Source of the DNA: DATIHK01 sp035480775
GTDB lineage: Bacteria > Patescibacteriota > WWE3 > UBA101185 > UBA10185
Length of the DNA stretch: 6,915 nt
Assembly: GCA_035480775.1 (NCBI GenBank)
Contig: DATIHK010000006.1
Coordinates: 1-6,915, forward strand
Direction of reading: 5' to 3'
Below the pieces are notes generated by a model. It searched no databases. It was not told the origin of the DNA and saw only the letters and a list, made by a program, of their open reading frames with translations. Below are positions 1 through 4,901 of this stretch, in pieces; within the stretch, counting starts at the first letter, position 1; each line of letters begins with the position of its first letter. The position numbers and the translations under genes were made by a program.

Positions 1-315
1 GACCTCAACTTTCCACTGCATCGGAATTATTGTTAAATTTATTGGGTGAGCAAAGTTGTTTTGCTTTTTCCATTCTAAAAGTTGCGTTTTTACTTGATTC
101 ATTAATTCTTCTAAATCTTTTATTTTCCACGCAGACATACGAACCCAAATTTCGATCGGCGCTATTTTTACTTTGATGTGTGAAGAATTTGCATAGACAA
201 AAACATCTTTAATTTGCGTGGTTTCTGAAACGATTTTTTGAATAGCTTCTGAAAGCTGCTGAATTTCGGAATCTTGAACTTTGCCGTTGTCGTATTCTAA
301 AGTTATCATTGGCAT
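1..315 (-). CDS. Tautomerase-superfamily-like protein, C-terminus off the left edge
   Basis: The frame is open from ATG at 315 to the window edge (105 codons, no stop), so the 3' end is missing. The protein begins MPMITLEYDN. A proline directly after the initiator Met, followed by a beta strand, is the hallmark of the 4-oxalocrotonate tautomerase/MIF/CHMI superfamily, where Pro becomes the N-terminal catalytic base after Met removal. The rest reads as beta-alpha-beta units: strand 3-8, helix about 15-32, strand 37-41, strand 46-59, helix 62-84 and strand 91-97. That suits the two-unit (about 110-125 residue) CHMI/MIF type. No Shine-Dalgarno precedes the start, and a TGCTAAAAT extended -10 lies at 330-322, so the mRNA may be leaderless. 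The gene follows the terminator of the upstream unit. The family call rests on fold pattern and Pro2 only; the substrate cannot be told. A second ATG lies two codons in, but it would lose the Pro. Confidence 0.6.
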   Translation of the reverse strand, partial: MPMITLEYDNGKVQDSEIQQLSEAIQKIVSETTQIKDVFVYANSSHIKVKIAPIEIWVRMSAWKIKDLEELMNQVKTQLLEWKKQNNFAHPINLTIIPMQWKVEV

Positions 316-321
316 AAGGTT

Positions 322-330
322 ATTTTAGCA
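322..330 (-). promoter_or_regulatory. Extended -10 promoter for the tautomerase-like gene
   Basis: TGC followed by TAAAAT (minus strand 330-322) is an extended -10 element with five of six matches to TATAAT. Six bases (AACCTT) separate it from the ATG, which puts the expected transcription start at or within a base of the A of the start codon. No convincing -35 is seen 16-18 nt upstream, where the G-rich terminator stem sits. The extended TG would have to compensate. Confidence 0.45.
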
Positions 331-336
331 GATTTA

Positions 337-375
337 ATAATAAAGCCCCCCGCGGTAGATTTCCGAAGAGGGCTT
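337..375 (-). terminator. Rho-independent terminator of the 415-911 unit
   Basis: On the minus strand AAGCCCTC (375-368) pairs with GGGGGCTT (350-343), eight pairs including one G-U. Inside, CGG/CCG can add three more pairs after a small internal loop. The tail TATTATTAAATC is only moderately T-rich. It lies 40 nt after the stop of the 21-codon gene and just before the promoter of the next gene, as expected for an operon boundary. Confidence 0.7.
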
Positions 376-414
376 GACGAACTTTCGTACAAATGTCAGA
401 ACTTGCGTTGACGC

Positions 415-480
415 TTACTTCTGAGGCGGAACTTGCTTCTTCTTACCTTTGCTTCCCTGACCCATCTTGCTAGTTGTCAT
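415..480 (-). CDS. 21-residue lysine-rich small protein
   Basis: A short frame (ATG at 480, TAA at 415-417) is preceded by a perfect AGGAGG (490-485) four bases upstream. The encoded peptide has six lysines (K5, K11, K13-15, K21), no acidic residue, two Gly-Ser type turns (GQGSKG) and a VPPQK tail, so it is strongly basic and probably unstructured. The TAG stop of the 140-residue gene (491-489) overlaps this Shine-Dalgarno, indicating co-transcription and likely coupling. A terminator follows. Support for translation is the ribosome site and the neat fit between gene and terminator; no family is recognised. It could bind RNA, ribosome or acidic membrane surfaces, but nothing in the sequence decides this. 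A longer in-frame extension upstream (to 603) runs antiparallel through no conserved signal and lies across the previous gene, so it was not used. Confidence 0.6.
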   Translation of the reverse strand: MTTSKMGQGSKGKKKQVPPQK

Positions 481-488
481 GCTTCCTC

Positions 489-911
489 CTATTTTCGATA
501 GCCTATTGCGCGGAGCCCTTTTACAAGAGAAATGGCACGCCGAACGTCTCGAGCACTGTGCGGAACGTCCAGCTCTAATCCATCGACAGTGAAATAAGAC
601 CAATGAGGCTGAAACACCACGATTACACCTGAAATTCTGTAGCTATAGGGAATGTGGCACGGACCGATTTCAGTGTGATCACGCCAACTCTCTATCGGTC
701 CCATGAATGTTAATGCCTTTACCATCTCTATACCATTTTCCCACGCTTTAGCATCGTGTCCTAAAGGCCTTTCTGGCCATCTAAATTTGGAAATCTTTCC
801 TTTACTTTCTTCGTAATCACCATACCAGGCGACAATCTTACAAATGCCCAACGTAAATCCGACAACCAGAAGCAAAATAAATAGAATGGTTATAAGATCG
901 TCTAGACTCAT
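489..911 (-). CDS. Unrecognised single-pass membrane protein, 140 aa
   Basis: ATG at 911 has a perfect AGGAGG at 925-920, eight bases upstream, and a promoter just before that. Residues 6-29 form one hydrophobic helix (LITILFILLLVVGFTLGICK). The short acidic N-terminus and basic/aromatic residues after the helix (K25, R44, W45, R48) leave topology undecided between an inverted signal anchor and an uncleaved signal. The soluble part (about 35-140) has a Trp/His-rich middle (W55, W76, H79, H86) and a strand-rich segment 92-115 (SGVIVVF, YFTVDGLELDV). It ends in a basic amphipathic helix (ARDVRRAISLVKGLRAIGYRK). No family is recognised. Its G+C content is visibly higher than that of the alaS operon beside it. 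It is followed four bases after its Shine-Dalgarno-overlapping stop by a 21-codon gene, so the two probably act or travel together. Confidence 0.8.
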   Translation of the reverse strand: MSLDDLITILFILLLVVGFTLGICKIVAWYGDYEESKGKISKFRWPERPLGHDAKAWENGIEMVKALTFMGPIESWRDHTEIGPCHIPYSYRISGVIVVFQPHWSYFTVDGLELDVPHSARDVRRAISLVKGLRAIGYRK

Positions 912-944
912 CTTCTAAACCTCCTAATTTGAGAAGTTGAAAAC

Positions 945-972
945 ATTATATATAAAGTGGAATTAAAGTAAA
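945..972 (-). promoter_or_regulatory. Promoter of the 140-aa/21-aa unit
   Basis: On the minus strand TTTACT (972-967, four of six to TTGACA) is followed by a 16-base spacer and a perfect TATAAT (950-945). The start of transcription would fall near 938, giving a leader of about 27 nt that contains the AGGAGG. The promoter lies immediately after the stop codon of the transglutaminase-like gene. No terminator is seen between them, so read-through from the alaS operon is also possible. Confidence 0.6.
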
Positions 973-973
973 G

Positions 974-1735
974 CTATAGGGTCTGTTCTACGCGTGCTTT
1001 TTCTTTTTGAAATTCTGGATCGTTTTTTTGAAAGGCGTCGTATTCTGGATATAAATAGGCCCGCCATTCCATAAAATCTACCTGGTTTAATAACACACCA
1101 TCTTCTCTCATTATTTCTACTGCCAGCGGATTATTTTGGGCAGCTGCCTGCTTTATGCCTTCAGTATTTCCGAAAAAGTTAATAATTATATCGCTTATTT
1201 TAAATGTCGGAATTATTTGATATGGAATTTTTGGATTTGCACTATTAACTCTTCTAATTACTAAATTATTTTTTACTTCTTCGGTAAATTTAATTTCTTC
1301 TAAAACACGATTGGCTCCGTCGACCCAATATTCTTTTTCGTCAATTAAAGCAAATGTCATCGAATGTCCAATAGGTCGCCCATATTTTAATTTCAAACCT
1401 GCATTGTTAAGTATGCCGCTCATTAATAAAGTATTGCCTGCACATGTAGCTTTTTTTGTTGCTAGCATGCGTTTTGGATAATAAGAAAATTGTGAATCTG
1501 AAATTTTGCTCACTTGGTTAAAAACTTTTTCGAGGTATTCGTACTCTGACTTAGTCGAAGCGGCATCGATATTAAAGGCTGATACTAATTCTTCGAGTTT
1601 GGAAATTACAGCTTTGTACAGTTCGAGTTTAATGGCTTCTTTGTTGGTCAATTCTAACTTAGGCATTGAGTATTCTGCATTTCCGACTAAGGCCTTGTTC
1701 CAGACTTCGAAAAGCTTTTCGATGTTTAATTCCAT
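974..1735 (-). CDS. Transglutaminase-like cysteine protein, 253 aa
   Basis: The protein carries the order Cys-His-Asp expected of the transglutaminase-like/papain-type fold: C98 at the start of a helix (TCAGNTLLMSGILNNAGL), H124 in a strand (GHSMTFALI) and D139 (EYWVDGANR). In this superfamily the triad serves peptide cleavage or amide transfer; some members are inactive scaffolds. All three residues are present here, so activity is possible. Residues 1-90 are mainly helical with no Cys. The tail (about 205-253) is helical and charged, with an aromatic MEWRAYLYPEY patch. No signal peptide or membrane segment is seen, so it is probably cytosolic. ATG at 1735 was chosen, seven bases after the previous stop; a TTG at 1762 would overlap the preceding gene by 20 bases. 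The ribosome site is weak. It is third in the alaS operon, and its substrate is unknown. A SirB1-like or peptidase role are alternatives. Confidence 0.75.
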   Translation of the reverse strand: MELNIEKLFEVWNKALVGNAEYSMPKLELTNKEAIKLELYKAVISKLEELVSAFNIDAASTKSEYEYLEKVFNQVSKISDSQFSYYPKRMLATKKATCAGNTLLMSGILNNAGLKLKYGRPIGHSMTFALIDEKEYWVDGANRVLEEIKFTEEVKNNLVIRRVNSANPKIPYQIIPTFKISDIIINFFGNTEGIKQAAAQNNPLAVEIMREDGVLLNQVDFMEWRAYLYPEYDAFQKNDPEFQKEKARVEQTL

Positions 1736-1742
1736 AGTCTTA

Positions 1743-2210
1743 TTAATACACAATCTTGCCAACTATTCGAGCTAATTCTGTGGCTTTAGTAATATCTTCA
1801 GGATTTGGAGTATAAACGAGAACGGTGCTATTAGTATAATCTGAAATGTACCTAATTAGGGAAGTAATACCTTTTAATTCAGGATTAGTGGTATCCATAG
1901 AACTCACTATCAAAGCTACATCAAAAGTCTTTCTATCATCAATATAATCATATAATGTATCTGCAGTAGCCTCAGCTCCTAGAATTTGCTTGGCTAGCGA
2001 TTCTGCTAGGCCTTTTCCTGTAGTATCAGCATTTATTGAACAATCTATTAGTTTTCTACCGTTTTTTTCGAGTACTGTTTTTGCTATATCAAAATCTTCT
2101 TGGCTGTCTGTCCATCTGTTTCTGTTGCCACTATGGAGTACTAGAGTTTCGATATCCTCTGTTTTTTGTTCTAAAGATTTATCAGTATTTGTTGGTTCAC
2201 CTAATGTCAT
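1743..2210 (-). CDS. Unrecognised alpha/beta protein, 155 aa, coupled to alaS
   Basis: ATG at 2210 overlaps the alaS TGA as ATGA, with no good Shine-Dalgarno, so translation probably depends on ribosomes finishing alaS. After a polar, acidic N-terminus (1-22) there is strand/helix alternation: ETLVLHSG, FDIAKTVLEKNG, KLIDCSINA, a helix with GLAESLAKQILG, FDVALIVSSMD (95-105), GITSLIRYISDY, STVLVYTP and ITKATELARIVGKIVY. The second half resembles the order of strands 3-5 in receiver or other Rossmann-like domains. However, the phosphoacceptor position after FDVALIV is Ser-Ser-Met-Asp rather than a clean Asp, so a true response regulator is not supported. It has no membrane segment and is probably cytosolic. 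No family is recognised. Its place between alaS and a transglutaminase-like gene suggests co-regulation by alanine supply, not a proven shared function. Confidence 0.8.
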   Translation of the reverse strand: MTLGEPTNTDKSLEQKTEDIETLVLHSGNRNRWTDSQEDFDIAKTVLEKNGRKLIDCSINADTTGKGLAESLAKQILGAEATADTLYDYIDDRKTFDVALIVSSMDTTNPELKGITSLIRYISDYTNSTVLVYTPNPEDITKATELARIVGKIVY

Positions 2211-4033
2211 ATCTTAAACCTAGCATAAATTCTTTGAATACCTTTGCCAATACTTACTTGTTTATAAATTTCTACTGACTGCAATTCAGAAGTGTTTTTG
2301 ACATGAGGACCTCCACAAAACTCTTTGCTGATGCAATTGTCTAAAGATTCACCAATAAAATAAACGTTTACTTGGTCTCCATATTTTTCGTTAAAAGCAT
2401 GAGTGGCCCCAGTTTTTTCGGCTTCGGATTTTGAAAGTGTCACCATGTTTACTGGGAATTTTTTAGCGATAGCAGAATTGATTTCGTCTTCGACCGCTTT
2501 TATTTGTTCTTCATTAAGTTTTGTTTCGTTTGGAAAATCAAATCGCAAGCGCTCACCTGTAATGTTGCTTCCTTTTTGCATCACGTGGTCACCCAAAACT
2601 TTGTGCAACGCAGCATTGAGTAGGTGAGTGATCGTGTGATATTTAATGGTGTTTTCGCTTTGGTCGGCGAGCCCTCCTTTAAATTTTTGTTCGGCGCCGG
2701 TGCGAGATTCAGCTTGGTGAGCTTGATTAACTTCGGCAAAAACTTTGGCAAATTCTTTTTCGTTTATCGAAGTGCGATCTCGAACATCTTCCAAAAATAT
2801 TTCGCTGGGGTAACCGGTTGATTGATATAAATCAAAAGCTGCTTTTGCTAAAGCTGGCACGTCTCTAAGATCGACTTTTTCTAAAACTTTTGCAACTTCT
2901 TTGCTTCCACGGGCAAGAGTTTGCGCAAATTTATTTTCCTCATCGGCAAACAAATCTTGAATCGATTTTTGCTTTTCTACTAGCTGAGGATAAATCCAAG
3001 ACATAGTTGTAACTACTGCAGAAACCAAACTTACCGATATATCTTTTTCAACACCTAAAACTCTCCCAGCGCGAACCATGCGACGCAGTAATCGGCGCAA
3101 CATATAACCTTGATCTTTGTTGGAAGGAATAACTCCATCCATAGCCAAAAAAGTACAGGCACGAATGTGGTCTGCCAAAATACGCATCGACTTAGTAACG
3201 GCTTCGCTTTCGTGATATTTTTTGCCACTGATTTGCTCGATTTTTTCAACGATCGGCCAAAAGTTATCGGTTTCAAAAATATCTTGCTTTCCTTGAACAG
3301 CAAATGCTATGCGTTCTAGTCCACCTCCAAAATCCACATTTTTTTGTGATAAAGTGTCCCACCCACCTTTGGCATTTTTTACATATTGCATAAAAACCGA
3401 GTTGCCAATTTCGATAAATTTATCTTGGTGTGCATCTGGATCAAGCCCTAATCCATTGCCATCTTTACCTACATAATAAAAGATTTCGCTGTCTGGTCCG
3501 CCAAGTTCGCCTGGAGTATCTCCGCGCTTCCACCAATTACTTTCTTTTCCGTAAGCAAAAATGCGTTCGCCTTCTTTGGCTTCGACACCATATTTTGTGA
3601 AAATCTTTTTGATAATTTCAACCGACTCGTTGTCTTTAGGAGCACTGTCATCTCCTTTAAAAACAGTTGCGTACATTTTGTTTATATCGAGCCCTAAAAC
3701 TTCTACCAAAAATTGATAAGCCCAAGGAAGTTGTTGATCTTTAAAATAATCGCCCAAACTCCAATTGCCGATCATATGAAAAGCAGTGGTATGACGATTG
3801 TCACCGACTTCGTATAAATCTTCGGCGAAGCGTCCAGCACGTTGAACATTTACCAATCGTTTACCAAGTGGATGAGGCTGGCCAGACAAATAGGGCACTA
3901 GTGGAAACATTCCTGAATTTACAAAAAGTAATGTAGGATCATTTTCTGGAACCAACGAAACATTGGGCACTTGCTTGTGTCCGCGTTCGACATAAAAGTT
4001 TATAAATTTTTCTAAAATTTCTTTTGATGACAT
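2207..4033 (-). CDS. alaS: Alanyl-tRNA synthetase lacking the C-Ala domain
   Basis: This cytosolic class II synthetase charges tRNA-Ala with alanine. The N-terminus (SLVPENDPTLLFVNSGM) and motif 2 region, residues 64-98 (QRAGRF, GNWSLGDYFK), match the AlaRS catalytic core. Motif 3 is GGGLERIA at 236-243, and the tRNA-recognition domain spans roughly 250-440. The editing domain has the zinc/deacylation ligands H466-x3-H470 and C573-x3-H577. The latter reads CGGPH where AlaRS normally has CGGTH. The chain stops at residue 608, about 30 residues after that motif, whereas E. coli AlaRS has 876. The coiled-coil linker and C-Ala domain are absent and the next gene overlaps the stop, so this is native rather than a frameshift. 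ATG 4033 is chosen because MSSKEILEKFINFYVERGH aligns with other AlaRS. The GTG at 4054 would place codons in the terminator stem. Expression is controlled by the upstream T-box. Confidence 0.97.
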   Translation of the reverse strand: MSSKEILEKFINFYVERGHKQVPNVSLVPENDPTLLFVNSGMFPLVPYLSGQPHPLGKRLVNVQRAGRFAEDLYEVGDNRHTTAFHMIGNWSLGDYFKDQQLPWAYQFLVEVLGLDINKMYATVFKGDDSAPKDNESVEIIKKIFTKYGVEAKEGERIFAYGKESNWWKRGDTPGELGGPDSEIFYYVGKDGNGLGLDPDAHQDKFIEIGNSVFMQYVKNAKGGWDTLSQKNVDFGGGLERIAFAVQGKQDIFETDNFWPIVEKIEQISGKKYHESEAVTKSMRILADHIRACTFLAMDGVIPSNKDQGYMLRRLLRRMVRAGRVLGVEKDISVSLVSAVVTTMSWIYPQLVEKQKSIQDLFADEENKFAQTLARGSKEVAKVLEKVDLRDVPALAKAAFDLYQSTGYPSEIFLEDVRDRTSINEKEFAKVFAEVNQAHQAESRTGAEQKFKGGLADQSENTIKYHTITHLLNAALHKVLGDHVMQKGSNITGERLRFDFPNETKLNEEQIKAVEDEINSAIAKKFPVNMVTLSKSEAEKTGATHAFNEKYGDQVNVYFIGESLDNCISKEFCGGPHVKNTSELQSVEIYKQVSIGKGIQRIYARFKI

Positions 4034-4047
4034 AAAAAAACCTCGTC
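4031..4047 (-). promoter_or_regulatory. alaS ribosome site buried in the terminator stem
   Basis: The only Shine-Dalgarno-like sequence before alaS is GAGG (4044-4041), the end of the terminator 3' arm GACGAGG. It is followed by exactly seven U and then AUG (4033-4031), a normal spacing. In the terminator fold all of GAGG is paired. In the antiterminator fold it is free. The site therefore decides the ATG start and suggests translational as well as transcriptional control. Confidence 0.7.
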
Positions 4048-4085
4048 TCTCCACACTAGTTTATCACTAGTATGTAAGGACGAGG
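4034..4085 (-). terminator. T-box-controlled intrinsic terminator of alaS
   Basis: On the minus strand CCTCGTC (4085-4079) pairs with GACGAGG (4047-4041). Inside, CATACTAGT (4074-4066) pairs with ACTAGTGTG (4060-4052) around a GATAA loop, with a small 4x4 internal loop between the helices. T7 (4040-4034) follows directly. The 5' arm shares CGUCC with the antiterminator, so the two folds exclude each other. Confidence 0.92.
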
Positions 4086-4189
4086 ATTCTCGTGGTACCA
4101 CCCTACTTTGTTCTCTTGGCCTGAAATCCGTCAGGTACGATCGCTTTCGCGAAAAGCTCACGGGGAGCATTAATTCCCGATCATAGCTT
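4034..4189 (-). ncRNA. T-box riboswitch (tRNA-Ala sensing), compact form
   Basis: The 14-base T-box AGGGTGGTACCACG (4104-4091) matches the AGGGUGGNACCGCG consensus except one G to A, which is compensated by pairing. The antiterminator (4106-4074) forms GUAGGG/CCUUAC, a seven-base bulge UGGUACC, then ACG/CGU. UGGU in the bulge would pair with the A73-CCA end of uncharged tRNA-Ala. Upstream are three short hairpins: 4135-4120 (CCUGA/UCAGG, the Stem III position), 4152-4141 (UCGC-GAAA-GCGA) and 4189-4154. The last has AAGCU/AGCUU outside and CGGG/CCCG inside, and is the Stem I candidate. Its loop contains GCU (4168-4166), an alanine codon that could be the specifier; this assignment is tentative. 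Stem I is about 36 nt, far shorter than the canonical arm with apical elbow-binding loops, and resembles the ultrashort type known from actinobacterial ileS leaders. Uncharged tRNA-Ala should stabilise the antiterminator and switch alaS on. Confidence 0.92.
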
Positions 4190-4195
4190 AGTGGT

Positions 4196-4224
4196 ATTAA
4201 ACCTAAAAACCTCTATGTTGTCAA
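4196..4224 (-). promoter_or_regulatory. Promoter of the alaS operon
   Basis: On the minus strand a perfect TTGACA (4224-4219), a 17-base spacer and TTTAAT (4201-4196, five of six) form a strong housekeeping promoter. The expected start lies near 4189, which is the first base of the Stem I hairpin, so transcript start and riboswitch start agree. It is arranged back to back with the promoter of the plus-strand small genes, with only five bases between the two -35 boxes. Confidence 0.85.
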
Positions 4225-4229
4225 TAAAA

Positions 4230-4257
4230 TTGCATTTGAATCGTAGTAATATATAAT
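4230..4257 (+). promoter_or_regulatory. Promoter of the paired small genes
   Basis: TATAAT is perfect at 4252-4257. A weak -35 TTGCAT (4230-4235, three of six) precedes it by 16 bases. Transcription would start near 4264 and give a leader of about 33 nt with the AGGAGG at 4286-4291. The promoter is divergent from the alaS promoter. Confidence 0.55.
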
Positions 4258-4296
4258 GCTTTATAACTTTCGCGATTCGCTGCTTAGGAGGCAAAT

Positions 4297-4590
4297 ATGC
4301 CACAATCTGATGTAATAGAACCCGGCGATACAGTGCAGTTGACTGACATTGGTATTTTTCGCCACACATACCAAGAATCCACATTTCTAGATCGCGGACT
4401 TGAAAACGGTTCGGAAGGAAAAGTAATCGAGACTTATGACACCGGCTATGCCAGCGTGACTTTTCTAAAGCCTTTTCTGGATCGCGCAAATACCATTGAT
4501 GTGAGGTTGGAATTTTTGGTGATCGTAAAGAAAAATGGAAAACGCCGAAGGCGTCAATTTCGTGCCAAACCCAGGGAACAACAACGGTAA
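4297..4590 (+). CDS. Small SH3/KOW-like barrel protein A, 97 aa
   Basis: ATG at 4297 has a perfect AGGAGG (4286-4291) five bases upstream. The protein is predicted to be mostly beta: EPGDTVQLTDI (8-18), then a loop with aromatic residues, GSEGKVIETYDTGYASVTF (38-56) and DVRLEFLVIV (68-77). It ends in a very basic tail with RRRR (83-86). The pattern of a D-x-V-x-L strand, a G+V turn and a final hydrophobic strand resembles small SH3-like or KOW barrels, which often bind RNA, DNA or ribosomal protein. This is a fold impression, not a family match. The next gene encodes a protein with the same strand pattern, so the two are probably a tandem duplication. There is no signal or membrane segment; the basic tail fits nucleic acid binding. 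G+C is richer than in alaS. Confidence 0.8.
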   Translation: MPQSDVIEPGDTVQLTDIGIFRHTYQESTFLDRGLENGSEGKVIETYDTGYASVTFLKPFLDRANTIDVRLEFLVIVKKNGKRRRRQFRAKPREQQR

Positions 4591-4594
4591 TCAG

Positions 4595-4855
4595 ATGAGA
4601 TTTAGTAATACCCATGAGATTGAGGTAGACGATCGTGTACGACTAGTAAAAATTCCTTCTGAAACGTATTTTCAAGATCACTTTAGGCACCTACGACTTA
4701 GGCAACACGCTAGAGGTAGAGTTGAAAGTATTGGTAAAAATGGATCTTACTATGTGGTCTTTGATAAAACGTCGAAAGTAACAAATCAGCCTGTTGCAAT
4801 GAATCTTCCACAACGATTTCTTGAAAAGATATCTAAGAACAAAGGCTGTAAATAG
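4595..4855 (+). CDS. Small SH3/KOW-like barrel protein B, 86 aa
   Basis: ATG 4595 follows the previous TAA by four bases, which suggests re-initiation; no clear Shine-Dalgarno is present. An earlier in-frame ATG at 4535 would overlap gene A by 56 bases and add a low-complexity N-terminus, and the shared domain pattern begins just after 4595, so the later start is preferred. The pattern parallels gene A: IEVDDRVRLVKI, then HARGRVESIGKNGSYYVVF, then NLPQRFLEKISK. Aligned positions include Asp-x-Val-x-Leu, Gly-Arg/Lys-Val and the Gly-x-Tyr-x-Val-x-Phe hairpin. The protein is basic, with no membrane segment. Its function is not recognised; RNA or ribosome binding is a guess from charge and fold. 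The stop codon lies inside the 5' arm of the terminator. Confidence 0.75.
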   Translation: MRFSNTHEIEVDDRVRLVKIPSETYFQDHFRHLRLRQHARGRVESIGKNGSYYVVFDKTSKVTNQPVAMNLPQRFLEKISKNKGCK

Positions 4856-4891
4856 AGACTTTGCGTCCAAAAACGCCGAGTCTCTTTTTTT
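4854..4891 (+). terminator. Strong terminator of the paired small genes
   Basis: AGAGACT (4854-4860) pairs with AGTCTCT (4879-4885), and inside GCGT pairs with ACGC around CCAAAA. Six further T follow the stem. The first bases of the stem are the last two of the TAG stop. On the opposite strand the same hairpin has no good T-run, so it is not a convincing terminator for the tRNA. Confidence 0.92.
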
Positions 4892-4901
4892 ATAGAATTT
4901 A

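Noticed and set aside
481..603. N-terminal extension of the 21-residue peptide to 62 residues
   Set aside because: The extension lies in another frame of the 140-aa gene. The AGGAGG is placed for the ATG at 480.
1736..1762. TTG start for the transglutaminase-like gene
   Set aside because: It overlaps the upstream gene by 20 bases, has no ribosome site, and its residues have no family support. ATG 1735 fits better.
1743..2210. Response-regulator receiver domain in the 155-aa protein
   Set aside because: The strand order is suggestive, but the acidic pocket and clear phosphoacceptor Asp are not evident.
4034..4054. GTG start for alaS at 4054, adding seven residues
   Set aside because: Its codons are the terminator 3' arm and U-tract, no ribosome site precedes it, and homology begins at ATG 4033.
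4535..4594. Earlier ATG for small protein B
   Set aside because: It would overlap gene A by 56 bases, and the added residues are low-complexity Asn/Gly and lie before the shared domain pattern. It cannot be fully excluded.
4181..4615. 144-codon minus-strand frame across the T-box promoter and both small genes
   Set aside because: It covers two promoters and lies antisense to two genes with good start signals. Its product is low in plausible structure and has no ribosome site.
4854..4885. Bidirectional use of the hairpin as tRNA-Cys terminator
   Set aside because: On the minus strand the stem is followed by ATTTACAG, which is not a terminator T-run.
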